NCBI RefSeq assembly: GCF_004146235.1
Contig: NZ_SELO01000014.1
Location: 1 to 64,000, forward strand
From: Tropicimonas sp. IMCC6043
GTDB taxonomy: Bacteria; Pseudomonadota; Alphaproteobacteria; Rhodobacterales; Rhodobacteraceae
Direction of reading: 5' to 3'
DNA: 64,000 nucleotides
Part shown: piece by piece, positions 46,106-55,529 of the stretch
Position numbering within the stretch: position 1 is the first letter of the stretch
How the letters are laid out: each line of letters starts with the position of its first letter
Made by a program: the position numbers and the translations under genes
Notes under the pieces: model-generated
Database searches by the model: none
The model's input: the letters and a program-made list of their open reading frames with translations, nothing else
Told to the model about the DNA's origin: nothing

Positions 46106-48075
46106 GCGGCGGCCACCTCGTGATGGCGCGGCGTCACGGTCGCGGCATCGACCAGCTTCAGCGTGGCCCTGATCCTGCCCTTCCGCCCGTCCTCGTACGT
46201 CACCTCGGTCTCGGTCTGGACGCTGTCCGACCCGTCATAGAGCGCCTCGATAAGGTCGGCATATTTCTCCGCGATGATGCCGCGGCGCACTTTCCGCGTC
46301 CGGGTCATCTCTCCGTCGTCGGCGTCGAGCTCCTTATGCAACACCAGGAAGCGGTGGATCTGGCAGGCCGAAAGCATGTCGTCCTGCGCCACAGAGCGGT
46401 TGACCTCCTCGACATGCGCCTTGATCGTCTCGAGCACGCGCGGGTGGCCGGCGAGTTCCTGATAGGACGCATAGGCGATGTTGTTGCGCTCGGCCCAGTT
46501 GCCGACGGCGGTGAGGTCGATATTGATAAAGGCGGTGCAGGTCTCGCGGCCATTTCCGAAGACCACCGCCTCCAGGATGTCGGGATAGAACTTCAGCTTG
46601 TTCTCGACATATTTGGGCGCGAACATGTGCCCGTCGGCCATCTTGCCCACGTCCTTTGCGCGGTCGATGATCCGCAGGTGGCCGGTGTCCTCCTCGAAGA
46701 AGCCGGCATCGCCCGTTGCGACCCAGCCCGCTTCATCCTTGGTCGAAGCGGTGCTTTCGGGGTTCTTGTAATATTCAACGAAAGTGCCGGGCGAGCGGTA
46801 GAAGATCTCGCCGCTGTCGCCGATCCTGATCTCCACGCCCGGCGATGTCACACCCACGGTATCGGCGCGGACCTCGTGGTCGGGCTGCTGGGCGATGAAC
46901 ACGCTGGCCTCGGTCTGGCCGTAGAGCTGCTTCAGGTTGATTCCCAGTGAGCGGTAGAAATCGAAGATCTCCGGCCCGATCGCCTCGCCCGCGGTGTAGC
47001 CGACGCGCACGCGGGAGAAGCCGAGCGTGTTCTTCAGCGGCCCGTAGATCGCGATTTCGCCCATCGCATAGCGCAGCCGGTCGACGAGGCCCACCTTCCT
47101 GCCGTCGAGGATCGCCGGGCCGACGCGGCGGGCGAGGTCCATGAAGTGGCGGAAGAGCCAGCGCTTGACGGTCCCGGCATCTTCCATGCGGATCATCACG
47201 CTGGTGAGCTGGCTCTCGAAGACCCTGGGTGGAGCGAAGTAATAGGTCGGCGCGATCTCCTTGAGATCGCTCATCATCGTGTCGGCGCTCTCGGGGCAGT
47301 TGACGCAGAAGCCGTTCCAGAGCGCCTGCCCCATCGAGAAGATGAAGTCGCCCACCCACGCCATCGGCAGATAGGCGAGGATCTCCTCCCGCGGCCCGAG
47401 CCGGTCGAACTCGCTCGAGTTCTTCGCGGTCTCGATGATGTTGCGGTTGCTGAGCACCACGCCTTTCGGCTTACCGGTGGTGCCCGAGGTATAGAGCATC
47501 ACGCAGGTCGAGTCGTAGTCGAGCTCCGCCTCGCGCAGAGCCAGCTCGTGCTCGTGGCGGTAGTGCGACGCCCGGCCCTCCTCCCGGATGTCATGCAGCC
47601 AGTTCAGGTGCTCGTGGTCGTATTTCCGCATGCCACGCTTGTCGTGGTAGAGCACGTGGTCGATCTGGTGCAGCTGGTCCTGGATGTCGATCACCTTGTC
47701 GACCTGCTCCTGGTCGCCGCAGACGACGAAGCGCGCGCCGCAATGGCCGAGCACATAGGCCATCTCCTCGGCCACCGCGTCCTGGTAGAGCGGCACCGGA
47801 ATGGCGCCGCACATCTGCGCGGCGACCATCGCCCAGTAATGGTCGGGACGGTTGCGGCCAATGATGGCGACATGGTCTCCCCGCGCCATGCCGAGCGCGA
47901 GAAAGCCGAATGCCAGCCACTCGATCTCCCGAAGCGCCTCCGACCAGGTCCAGCTCTGCCAGATGCCGTATTCCTTCTCCCGGTAGGCCGGGCGGTCGGC
48001 GAATGCCCGCGCATTTCGGCGCAGGAGTGCCGGCATGGAACACAGATCGCCCGTGGGCGTCGCCGTCGCGGTCAA
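46102..48075 (-). CDS. AMP-forming acyl-CoA ligase coupled to the Liv-type transporter
   Basis: 657 residues, long-chain-acyl-CoA-synthetase type. P-loop YTSGTTGKPKGVVLSNRNI, YGQTEASVFIAQQ (A5), GWVATGDAGFFEED (A7) and the C-terminal KDVGKMADGHMFAPKYVE (A8) are present. It activates an imported acid to its CoA ester. The start appears to be TTG 48075, with GGGGAGGA 6 bases upstream; no ATG fits. First gene of the seven-gene operon. Confidence 0.92.
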   Translation of the reverse strand: MTATATPTGDLCSMPALLRRNARAFADRPAYREKEYGIWQSWTWSEALREIEWLAFGFLALGMARGDHVAIIGRNRPDHYWAMVAAQMCGAIPVPLYQDAVAEEMAYVLGHCGARFVVCGDQEQVDKVIDIQDQLHQIDHVLYHDKRGMRKYDHEHLNWLHDIREEGRASHYRHEHELALREAELDYDSTCVMLYTSGTTGKPKGVVLSNRNIIETAKNSSEFDRLGPREEILAYLPMAWVGDFIFSMGQALWNGFCVNCPESADTMMSDLKEIAPTYYFAPPRVFESQLTSVMIRMEDAGTVKRWLFRHFMDLARRVGPAILDGRKVGLVDRLRYAMGEIAIYGPLKNTLGFSRVRVGYTAGEAIGPEIFDFYRSLGINLKQLYGQTEASVFIAQQPDHEVRADTVGVTSPGVEIRIGDSGEIFYRSPGTFVEYYKNPESTASTKDEAGWVATGDAGFFEEDTGHLRIIDRAKDVGKMADGHMFAPKYVENKLKFYPDILEAVVFGNGRETCTAFINIDLTAVGNWAERNNIAYASYQELAGHPRVLETIKAHVEEVNRSVAQDDMLSACQIHRFLVLHKELDADDGEMTRTRKVRRGIIAEKYADLIEALYDGSDSVQTETEVTYEDGRKGRIRATLKLVDAATVTPRHHEVAAA

Positions 48076-48130
48076 GTGATGTCCTCCCCTGGCGTCCCTC
48101 GGACGCCGCAGCCTTCGCAGCTTTGCAGGG

Positions 48131-48161
48131 AGTATAGGACGGTGGCACGGCGGTTCGTCAA
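48131..48161 (-). promoter_or_regulatory. Promoter of the acyl-CoA ligase/Liv operon
   Basis: On the minus strand TTGACG (48161-48156), 19 bases, TATACT (48136-48131); start codon about 55 bases further. The spacer is slightly long, which would suit regulation. Confidence 0.6.
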
Positions 48162-48169
48162 ATATTTTA

Positions 48170-48183
48170 TGAACGCACGTTCA
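48170..48183. promoter_or_regulatory. TetR-like palindromic operator
   Basis: TGAACG-CA-CGTTCA, a perfect 6-bp inverted repeat with AT-rich flanks, 8 bases upstream of the -35 element. Its shape matches operators of TetR/FadR-type regulators that respond to acyl-CoA esters. The regulator gene is not in the window next to it. Confidence 0.6.
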
Positions 48184-48236
48184 AATAATCGTCGCCGCAT
48201 CGCGGCGCGCGCATCCTTCGCAAATGCAGAGAATTC

Positions 48237-48809
48237 TCAGTCGCGCGGGTAGTGGATGGTGACCTTGGTGCCGACGGGAACGCGCGGGTAGAGGTCGATC
48301 ACCGCCTCGTTGGTGAGACGGATGCAGCCAGAGGAGACAGAGCTGCCGATGGTCCAGGGCTGCGGCGTGCCGTGGATGCGGTAGCGCGTGTCGCGGCCAC
48401 CCCGGTAAAGATAGAGCGCCCGGGCGCCGAGCGGGTTCTCGGGCCCGCCGGGCAACCCGCCGGCCCATTTGGCATAGACCTGCGGCTCGCGGCGGATCAT
48501 GTTCGCGGTCGGCGTCCAGCTCGGCCACTCGGCCTTTCGCCCGACCGTGGCACTACCTTTCAGGTTGCGCCCCTCCTCGCCAATCGCAACGCCATAGCGG
48601 ATCGCGCGCTCCGGCTCGAGGATGAAATAGAGGAAATACCGTCCGAGCTCGACATGGATCGTTCCGGGCTGAAACTGCGGGCGGACCTTTACGATCTTGG
48701 GCTGGAACTGTTTGTCCAGCCTGAACTCGCTCCCGGTCGCAGCCCGTGCGAGGCCTGGAGCGGCGAGCCCCGTAGACAGGCCGGCGAAGAAAGCTCTGCG
48801 CGAAATCAT
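48237..48809 (-). CDS. L,D-transpeptidase (YkuD domain)
   Basis: 190 residues. The N-terminus MISRRAFFAGLSTGLAAPG is a Tat-like signal (RR-x-F-F). The YkuD active site is HGTPQPWTIGSSVSSGCIRL with His146 and Cys162. It cross-links peptidoglycan (3-3 links) or attaches proteins to it in the periplasm. ATG 48809; the frame upstream to 48929 is not conserved. Confidence 0.92.
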   Translation of the reverse strand: MISRRAFFAGLSTGLAAPGLARAATGSEFRLDKQFQPKIVKVRPQFQPGTIHVELGRYFLYFILEPERAIRYGVAIGEEGRNLKGSATVGRKAEWPSWTPTANMIRREPQVYAKWAGGLPGGPENPLGARALYLYRGGRDTRYRIHGTPQPWTIGSSVSSGCIRLTNEAVIDLYPRVPVGTKVTIHYPRD

Positions 48810-48947
48810 GTTGCCTCCGAATGCCTTGCGGGACGTCGTGTTGGGCCAGCCTGCCACGGGGACGCTCCCGAAACAACTGCCCGGCGGCAAAAATGGCAGA
48901 AGCCCCGCCCGGTGGCGAGGCTCCTGCACAATGAACCGCCGCAGCGA

Positions 48948-49604
48948 TCAGGCCGGAGAGCGAGTGGTCCGCAGATAGGGAAGCTTGACGTTTATCTCGC
49001 CAAAGGTCTCGCGTGCCGCGTCATCGTCGAGCGACAACGAGACGATCACGTCCTGGCCCATCGTCCAGTTGGCCGGCGTGGCGATCGGCGTCTGGCTGGT
49101 TGCCTGAAGCGCGTCGAGCGCACGCAGAACCTCGGCAAAGTTCCGGCCGACCGACATCGGGTAGGTCATCGACAGTTTCAGCTTCTTGTCCGGGCCGATG
49201 ATGAAGACGACACGCACCGAGGCGCTGTCCGCCGCGGTCCGGCCATCCGGCAGGTAAGCCTCGGCCGGCAGCATGTCGAGCGCCTTGGAGATTTCGAGAT
49301 CGTCATCGGCAATGATCGGAAAGGAGACCTCCGCGCCTGCGAACGTCTCGATATCGCCGATCCACTTCATGTGCTCGTCCACGGTATCGACCGAAAGGCC
49401 GATCACCTTGGTGTTGCGCGCGGCCCATTCCTCGGTGAGCTGCGCCACGGCACCGAATTCGGTGGTGCAGACCGGGGTAAAATCCTTCGGGTGCGAGAAC
49501 AGGATCGCCCAGCTGTCGCCGATCCAGTCGTGGAACGAGGCAATCTCGCCCTGGCTGGTTTTGAGTTTCAGGTCGGGGAAGGTGTCGTTGATACGAAGAC
49601 CCAT
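48948..49604 (-). CDS. 1-Cys peroxiredoxin (Prx6 type)
   Basis: 218 residues. Peroxidatic Cys46 in FTPVCTTE; the C-terminal Prx6 extension with PYLRT is present and no resolving Cys is evident. Cytosolic; reduces hydrogen and organic peroxides. Divergent from the aldehyde dehydrogenase with a palindrome in the shared region. Confidence 0.93.
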   Translation of the reverse strand: MGLRINDTFPDLKLKTSQGEIASFHDWIGDSWAILFSHPKDFTPVCTTEFGAVAQLTEEWAARNTKVIGLSVDTVDEHMKWIGDIETFAGAEVSFPIIADDDLEISKALDMLPAEAYLPDGRTAADSASVRVVFIIGPDKKLKLSMTYPMSVGRNFAEVLRALDALQATSQTPIATPANWTMGQDVIVSLSLDDDAARETFGEINVKLPYLRTTRSPA

Positions 49605-49644
49605 GATTTGGCTCCTGAGAGTTGGACTTAGGCGCGTTCCAGAA

Positions 49645-49661
49645 TTTAGATAGATTCTAAA
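49645..49661. promoter_or_regulatory. Palindrome between peroxiredoxin and aldehyde dehydrogenase genes
   Basis: TTTAGA-TAGAT-TCTAAA, a perfect 6-bp inverted repeat spanning 17 bases, the size of a LysR-type site (T-N11-A is present). It lies 40 bases before the peroxiredoxin start and 84 before the aldehyde dehydrogenase. Confidence 0.5.
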
Positions 49662-49744
49662 CCGGCTCTCTCATGCCCCATCTTGCGGCTGCGTTCAAGC
49701 AGTGACACTGTCCGCCAAATTTTGCATCTTTGAAGGAGCCGAAC

Positions 49745-51184
49745 ATGATCGAGAAACGCCAATTCTTCATCGGCGGCGCCTGGGTTGACCCCGCAACGCC
49801 GCGCGATTTTCCGGTAATCGATCCCTCCACCGAGGAAGAGGTCGCCGTGATCTCACTGGGAAGCCAGGCCGATACCGATGCCGCCGTCGCTGCGGCCAAT
49901 GCCGCGTTCCCGGCCTGGTCGGAGACGGCGCCTGCCGAACGCATCGCGCTGGTGGAGCGGATTCTCGAGGTCTACAACGCCCGCGCCGAGGAGATGGCGC
50001 AGGCGATGACGCTGGAGATGGGCGCGCCGCTCGACCTCTCGCGCAAGAGCCAGGTCAACTCGGGCCGTAGCCACATCAAGGGCTTTCTGGAGGCGGCGAA
50101 GGGTTTCGAGTTCATCCGGCCGCTGAACGACCATTCGCCCAATGACCGGATCCTCTACGATCCGATCGGCACGGTGGCGATGATCACGCCCTGGAACTGG
50201 CCGATGAACCAGGTGTCGCTCAAGGTCATCCCGGCGCTGCTCGCCGGCTGCACGATGGTGCTGAAACCGTCCGAGATCGCGCCGCTTTCCTCGATCCTCT
50301 GGAGCGAGATCCTCGAGGAGGCGGGCGTGCCTGCTGGCGTCTACAACATGGTCAACGGCGACGGGCCTGGCGTCGGCAACCAGCTCTCCAGCCATCCCGG
50401 CATCGACATGGTGAGCTTTACCGGCTCGACCCGTGCCGGAATCGCGATCTCCAAGGCGGCCGCCGACACGATCAAGCGCGTGAGTCTCGAACTCGGCGGC
50501 AAGGGGGCGAACCTGATCTTCGCGGATTCCGACGCCGACGCAGTCAGGCGCGGCGTCAAGGACATGATGCAGAACACCGGTCAGTCCTGCAACGCGCCGT
50601 CGCGCATGCTTGTCGAGCGCCGGATCTATGACGAGGCGGTCGAGATAGCCCGCGAGGCCGCCGAGGCGACGGCGGTGGCGAATGCGCATGAGGAGGGCCC
50701 GCATATCGGCCCGCTGGTGAGCCAGGCACAATGGGACAAGGTGCAGGGCCTGATCGAGACAGGTATCGCCGAGGGTGCGCGGCTCGTCGCCGGCGGCCCG
50801 GGGCGGCCCGAGGGCCTGAACCGGGGGTATTTCGCACGGCCGACGGTTTTTGCCGACGTGACCAGCGACATGACCATCGCGCGGGAGGAAATTTTCGGCC
50901 CGGTGCTCTCGATGATGCCCTTCGACACCGAAGAGGAGGCCGTGCGCATTGCCAACGACACGGTCTACGGGCTGACCAACTACGCGCAGACGCAGGATCC
51001 CGACCGGCTTCGCCGTCTCGCCCGCAGCCTGCAGTCGGGCATGGTCGAGTTCAACGGAGAGGACCGTTCGCGCGGGGCGCCCTTCGGCGGCATCAAGCAG
51101 TCGGGCAACGGCCGCGAGGGTGGCCTCTTCGGCCTGGAGGATTTCCTGGAGGTCAAGGCTGTGGGCGGCTACCCGGCGGCGTAG
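49745..51184 (+). CDS. NAD(P)-dependent aldehyde dehydrogenase
   Basis: 479 residues. Catalytic Cys282 in NTGQSCNAPSRM, general base Glu249 in LELGGKGANL, and coenzyme site TPWNWPMNQV; FTGSTRAG follows. Oxidises an aldehyde to an acid; the substrate cannot be told from sequence. GAAGGAG before ATG 49745 decides the start over ATG 49730. Confidence 0.94.
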   Translation: MIEKRQFFIGGAWVDPATPRDFPVIDPSTEEEVAVISLGSQADTDAAVAAANAAFPAWSETAPAERIALVERILEVYNARAEEMAQAMTLEMGAPLDLSRKSQVNSGRSHIKGFLEAAKGFEFIRPLNDHSPNDRILYDPIGTVAMITPWNWPMNQVSLKVIPALLAGCTMVLKPSEIAPLSSILWSEILEEAGVPAGVYNMVNGDGPGVGNQLSSHPGIDMVSFTGSTRAGIAISKAAADTIKRVSLELGGKGANLIFADSDADAVRRGVKDMMQNTGQSCNAPSRMLVERRIYDEAVEIAREAAEATAVANAHEEGPHIGPLVSQAQWDKVQGLIETGIAEGARLVAGGPGRPEGLNRGYFARPTVFADVTSDMTIAREEIFGPVLSMMPFDTEEEAVRIANDTVYGLTNYAQTQDPDRLRRLARSLQSGMVEFNGEDRSRGAPFGGIKQSGNGREGGLFGLEDFLEVKAVGGYPAA

Positions 51185-51415
51185 AACCGCTTGTCCTGCT
51201 ATCGGCGCAGAGCGCCAATTGAACAGGAGTGCCTCGTGCCTGTGGCGGCGACAGAGCGTCTCTGTCGCGCCGGTCCGGAATGCGTTCCGAAGGGTCCACG
51301 CGGATCCCGGACGGCGGCGATCGGGGCGGGGCGCTCCGGCACCTCGGGAAAGCTGAGATTTGATTTTGCGAGCGTCTTGGCTAGGTTGCCGTTTGACGGT
51401 CCTTTGGGAGTAGCC

Positions 51416-52756
51416 ATGCAATCAACAGCCAAATCCTTCTCGCCAGGTCGTGCCGGCCTCCGACTCGCAGCGCTTCTGCTTGCGTTGACAACCGTGTTTG
51501 CACCGCCGGTGACGGCTCAGGAGGAAGCACCGGCGGACCAGGTGGTTGCCGAGACGGAAGGCGATGCCGGCCCCGCCTTTCCGGCGGGTCTCGACGATCC
51601 GGGCATCGACCTCGAAGAGCTCGAGCTTCGGCTCATCCCCCTGACCGCCGACGAGCTCTCTGCCCTCGCGAAGCGCTGGCAGGAGATCGTTCAGGAACAG
51701 ACCACTGAAGTCATCGACGCCACAATCGCGGCCAGAAGCAGCGACACAGGGCCGACGCAGGAGGATACCGACAGCATCGTTAGCCTGTCGGAACTGCGCG
51801 GTCAGGGGTTCAACCGGTTTTCTGCGGTCGTACGCAACCTCGAAAAGAAGGGCGGAGACGAGGCCGAGGTGGCGAAGTATCGCGCCTATCGCAGCGCGAT
51901 CCTCCTCGAGGAGAAGCAACGCGCGGACTGGAGCACCCTCGTCCGGCAGACCGTGAACTGGGCCCGATCGTCCGATGGCGGGATCAAGGTCGCGCGCAAT
52001 GTCGGTGTGGTCCTGCTGTCGCTGGTGGCCCTGTTTCTTGTCGCACGTATCGTTCGGGGCTATGCGCGCCGCGCCCTGGAGCGTGTGCCGGACCTGTCTC
52101 GCCTGTTGCAGGCGTTTCTGGCGATGGTGGCCTACTGGATCACGGTCGCGATCGGGCTGATGGTGGTCCTGGCGGCGCTCGGCATCGACATCACCCCGCT
52201 CTTCGCGGTCGTGGGCGGCGCCTCCTTCATCCTCGCCTTCGCCATGCAGGACACGCTCGGCAACCTCGCCGCGGGGCTGATGATCATGTTCAACCGACCC
52301 TTCGACGAGGGCGACTACATCACCGCTGCGGGCACCGCGGGCACCGTCAAGTCGGTCTCCATCGTCTCAACCACGGTGACCACGCCAGACAACCAGGTCA
52401 TCGTCGTTCCGAACGCGAAGGTCTGGGGCGACGTCATCACCAATGCCACGGCATCGGACCGGCGTCGGGTCGACCTCGTCTTCGGCATCGACTACGCGGA
52501 CGATCCGGACAAGGCGATCGAGATCATCCTCGAGGAGGCGCGTGCGGACGGCCGCGTTCTGGACGACCCGGAGCCCTGGGTGCGCGTGACCAATCTCGGT
52601 AGCAGTTCGGTCGACCTCACCGCGCGGCTCTGGTGCAATGCAAGCGACTACTGGGAGCTGAAATTTGCCCTGACCCGGGCGGTCAAGCTCGCGTTCGACC
52701 GGAACGGGATCTCGATTCCCTACCCGCACAGCGTCGAGATCCACAAGCAGGCCTGA
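51416..52756 (+). CDS. MscS-type mechanosensitive channel
   Basis: 446 residues. A signal-like N-terminus, a periplasmic coiled-coil region of about 150 residues (RSDTGPTQEDTD, LSELRGQGF), then membrane helices and the MscS pore TM3 (VVGGASFILAFAMQDTLGNLAAG), of which FAMQDTLGNLAAG is key, and the beta domain IMFNRPFDEGDYI. It opens on osmotic downshock. The 231-base gap before it holds no gene. Confidence 0.9.
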   Translation: MQSTAKSFSPGRAGLRLAALLLALTTVFAPPVTAQEEAPADQVVAETEGDAGPAFPAGLDDPGIDLEELELRLIPLTADELSALAKRWQEIVQEQTTEVIDATIAARSSDTGPTQEDTDSIVSLSELRGQGFNRFSAVVRNLEKKGGDEAEVAKYRAYRSAILLEEKQRADWSTLVRQTVNWARSSDGGIKVARNVGVVLLSLVALFLVARIVRGYARRALERVPDLSRLLQAFLAMVAYWITVAIGLMVVLAALGIDITPLFAVVGGASFILAFAMQDTLGNLAAGLMIMFNRPFDEGDYITAAGTAGTVKSVSIVSTTVTTPDNQVIVVPNAKVWGDVITNATASDRRRVDLVFGIDYADDPDKAIEIILEEARADGRVLDDPEPWVRVTNLGSSSVDLTARLWCNASDYWELKFALTRAVKLAFDRNGISIPYPHSVEIHKQA

Positions 52757-52790
52757 CAGCCGCGTGGCGTTGCGGAACGCATGGCAGCGC

Positions 52791-53438
52791 CTAGAACGGG
52801 CAGGCCGCCTCGAACTGCATCACCGCTCCGCCCTCCGGATGCCGGAGGTTCAATCGCTCCGAATGCAGCATCAGCCGCGGCGCCGCCCGGGCCGGACCCT
52901 CCGCATAGAGCGGGTCGCCGAGGATCGGGTGGCCGATCTCGGCCATGTGGACCCGGAGCTGGTGGCTGCGCCCGGTCTCGGGCAGAAGCTCGACCCGCGT
53001 TTCCCCTGCGCCGCGCTCCCGTACTCGCCAGCGCGTCCGCGCCGGCCGGCCGCGGTCGACATCCACCCTCTGTTTGGGCCTGTTGGGCCAGTCGGCTGCG
53101 AGCGGAAAGTCGATGACTCCCTCCTCCGCGTCCATCCGCCCGAAGACCCGGGCGACATATCCCTTCGACAGGTGCCGCCGCTCGAACTGAAGCCCGAGAT
53201 GCCGCTGCGCCGCGCGTGTCCGCGCGAAGACCATCACGCCCGACGTGTCGCGGTCCAGCCGGTGGACCAGGAGCGTGCCCGGATAGGCCACCTCAAGCCG
53301 CGCGAGCAGGCAATCGGCCAGTTGCGGCCCCTTGCCCGGAACCGAGAGCAGGCCCGTGGGCTTGTCCACAACCAGAAGCTGTGCATCGAGATGCAGCACC
53401 ACGAGAGGCGCCGTCGGAGGGGCGTAGGGCTCGTTCAC
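52791..53438 (-). CDS. RluA-family RNA pseudouridine synthase
   Basis: 215 residues. Catalytic Asp62 in HRLDRDTSGVMVFA; further blocks LSKGYVARVFG and TGRSHQLRVHM. The GTG start at 53438 overlaps the preceding stop (GTGA). It lacks the S4 domain, as in the RluA/TruC subset; the RNA target is unknown. Confidence 0.9.
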   Translation of the reverse strand: MNEPYAPPTAPLVVLHLDAQLLVVDKPTGLLSVPGKGPQLADCLLARLEVAYPGTLLVHRLDRDTSGVMVFARTRAAQRHLGLQFERRHLSKGYVARVFGRMDAEEGVIDFPLAADWPNRPKQRVDVDRGRPARTRWRVRERGAGETRVELLPETGRSHQLRVHMAEIGHPILGDPLYAEGPARAAPRLMLHSERLNLRHPEGGAVMQFEAACPF

Positions 53439-53821
53439 GGCGATCGCGGCACGCCGTCCTCGCCGATCTCGTAATAATCGCCCTTGTCGTCGCAAAAGAT
53501 GTGTTTCTCGATCCGGAGGTCCGTCGGCGCATCGAGCGCCCCGAGCGAGAAGGACAGCATTTCCGACCCCGACTCGTTCCAGAACAGGAAGGACCCGCAG
53601 CGCGGGCAGAACCCGCGCGTGGCGATCTCGCTGGCGGCGTACCATTGCACGTTGCCCCGGATGTCGATCGCCGCCCGCGGCGCCAGCGCCGAAGCCCAGA
53701 GATGGCCGCTCTGCCGCCGGCACTGACCGCAATGGCAGATCGAGGCGCCCGAGACGGGGCCATGGACTGTGAAATTCACCGCGCCGCAGAGGCAGTGGCC
53801 GTGCCGCGTTTCATCCGACAT
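53435..53821 (-). CDS. GFA/CENP-V family zinc protein
   Basis: 128 residues. Zinc ligands CLCGAV, CHCGQCRR and CPRCGSF mark the glutathione-dependent formaldehyde-activating (GFA)-like fold. Its start overlaps the fRMsr stop by 11 bases, and its stop overlaps RluA. Enzymatic role in this subgroup is unproven. Confidence 0.9.
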   Translation of the reverse strand: MSDETRHGHCLCGAVNFTVHGPVSGASICHCGQCRRQSGHLWASALAPRAAIDIRGNVQWYAASEIATRGFCPRCGSFLFWNESGSEMLSFSLGALDAPTDLRIEKHIFCDDKGDYYEIGEDGVPRSP

Positions 53822-54269
53822 TCGCAAACACTTTCTCGAGGATCGTTCCCAGCCCCGCAGCATCCACCGGCGTGAAGGCCGCGGGGAGGTCGCTGTCGAT
53901 ATCGAGCACGGCGATCAGCGTCCCGGTCCGGTCACGGACCGGCAGGACGATCTCGGAGCGCGTCGAACTGGCACAGGCGATATGGCCGGGGAAGGCGTCG
54001 ACATCTTCGACCAGCTGCACCTCGCCGGTCCGCGCCGCCGCGCCGCAGACGCCGCGGTCAAAGGGGATGGTGAGGCAGCCATGCCCGCCTTGATACGGCC
54101 CGATCTTCAGGAGCCCCGGCGCCACGACCCGATAGAAACCGGTCCAGTCGAACCGCGCGTCGGCGTGATGGATTTCGCAGGCGAGCGTTGCCATGAGCGC
54201 CAGCGCGTCGGTCTCGCCCTCCGACAGCGCCAGAACCCGCGCTTCCAGATCCGCATAATCGAGCCGCAT
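53811..54269 (-). CDS. Free methionine-(R)-sulfoxide reductase (GAF domain)
   Basis: 152 residues. A GAF fold with FDWTGFYRVV, and three Cys in GHGCLTIPF, RGVCGAA and HIACASSTRSEIVLPV that match the fRMsr (YebR) catalytic set. It reduces free Met-R-O using thioredoxin. ATG 54269; part of a tightly overlapped operon with the thiolase. Confidence 0.88.
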   Translation of the reverse strand: MRLDYADLEARVLALSEGETDALALMATLACEIHHADARFDWTGFYRVVAPGLLKIGPYQGGHGCLTIPFDRGVCGAAARTGEVQLVEDVDAFPGHIACASSTRSEIVLPVRDRTGTLIAVLDIDSDLPAAFTPVDAAGLGTILEKVFANVG

Positions 54270-54279
54270 CGTTTTCCTC

Positions 54280-55440
54280 CTATGGCCGCTCGATGGCAAT
54301 GGCCGTGCCTTCGCCTCCGCCGATACAGATCGCCGCCACGCCACGCTTCAGGCCGTGCCGTTCCAGCGCGTGCAGCAGTGTGACCAGAATACGTGCGCCC
54401 GAGGCGCCGATCGGATGGCCAAGTGCGCAGGCGCCGCCATGGATGTTCATCCTCTCGCGCGGCACCGACATCTCGCGCATGAAGGCCATGGGCACAACCG
54501 CGAAAGCCTCGTTGACCTCCCATAGGTCGACATCGCCGACAGACCAGCCGGTCCGGTCGAGCAGCTTGCGCGCCGCCGGTGCCGGAGCGGTGGTGAACCA
54601 TCCCGGCGCCTGGGCGTGGCTCGCATGGCCGAGGATTCGCGCGCGTACAGGTAGGCCGGCATCCTCCGCCGCCAATACCAGCGCTGCCGCGCCATCAGAG
54701 ATCGAGGAGGAATTGGCCGCCGTCACGCTGCCGCCGTCACGAAAGGCTGGCTTCAGTTGCGGGATCCTGTCCGGCCGCGCCTTGGCCGGCTGTTCGTCCT
54801 CGGAGAAGACGGTGTCGCCCTTGCGTCCGCGCACCTTCACCGGGACGATCTCCGCCGAGAGGGCCCCGCTCCGCTGTGCCTCCAGAGCGTTCGAGAGCGA
54901 CGCCAGCGCATAGGCGTCCTGGTCCGCGCGGGTGAAACCGAAATGATCCGCGCAGTCCTCGGCGAAACTGCCCATCAGCCGCCCGGTGTCATAGGCATCC
55001 TCGAGCCCGTCGAGGAACATCGAGTCCTGGACGACCTGGTGGCCGATCCGCGCGCCCGCGCGCATTTTCGGCAGCAGGTAGGGCGCGTTGGTCATGCTCT
55101 CCATGCCGCCCGCCACCATCACCCGCGCCTGCCCGAGCGCGATCCGGTCATAGGCCAGCATCGCCGCCGCCATCCCCGAGCCGCACATCTTGTTGAGCGT
55201 CGTCGCCGGCACCGACGCGTCCAGTCCGGCGCCGAAGCCCGCCTGCCGCGCCGGCGCCTGCCCCTGCCCGGCCGGCAACACGCAGCCCATGACGAGCTCC
55301 TCCGCACCCGCCGTGCGCGCATTCTCCAGCGCTCCGCGAATTGCCACCGCGCCCAGCTCATGCGCTGTCAGCGGCGCGAATGCCCCTTGGAACCCGCCCA
55401 TCGGCGTGCGCACCGCGCCGGCTATAACCACTTGGTTCAT
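54280..55440 (-). CDS. Acetyl-CoA C-acetyltransferase (thiolase)
   Basis: 386 residues. Nucleophile Cys86 in NKMCGSGM, His in GGACALGHPIGASG and second Cys in AICIGGGEG. Biosynthetic-type thiolase, possibly acetoacetyl-CoA formation for polyhydroxybutyrate. First gene of the four-gene minus operon, 10 bases ahead of fRMsr. Confidence 0.93.
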   Translation of the reverse strand: MNQVVIAGAVRTPMGGFQGAFAPLTAHELGAVAIRGALENARTAGAEELVMGCVLPAGQGQAPARQAGFGAGLDASVPATTLNKMCGSGMAAAMLAYDRIALGQARVMVAGGMESMTNAPYLLPKMRAGARIGHQVVQDSMFLDGLEDAYDTGRLMGSFAEDCADHFGFTRADQDAYALASLSNALEAQRSGALSAEIVPVKVRGRKGDTVFSEDEQPAKARPDRIPQLKPAFRDGGSVTAANSSSISDGAAALVLAAEDAGLPVRARILGHASHAQAPGWFTTAPAPAARKLLDRTGWSVGDVDLWEVNEAFAVVPMAFMREMSVPRERMNIHGGACALGHPIGASGARILVTLLHALERHGLKRGVAAICIGGGEGTAIAIERP

Positions 55441-55529
55441 GATCTTCTCCCTCTGCCCGACGACACATACCGAATGGTAAGGTTTTTCGTCCAGTTTGAC
55501 CGGCGTCCGGAATGGTCAGGAGGCACGCT

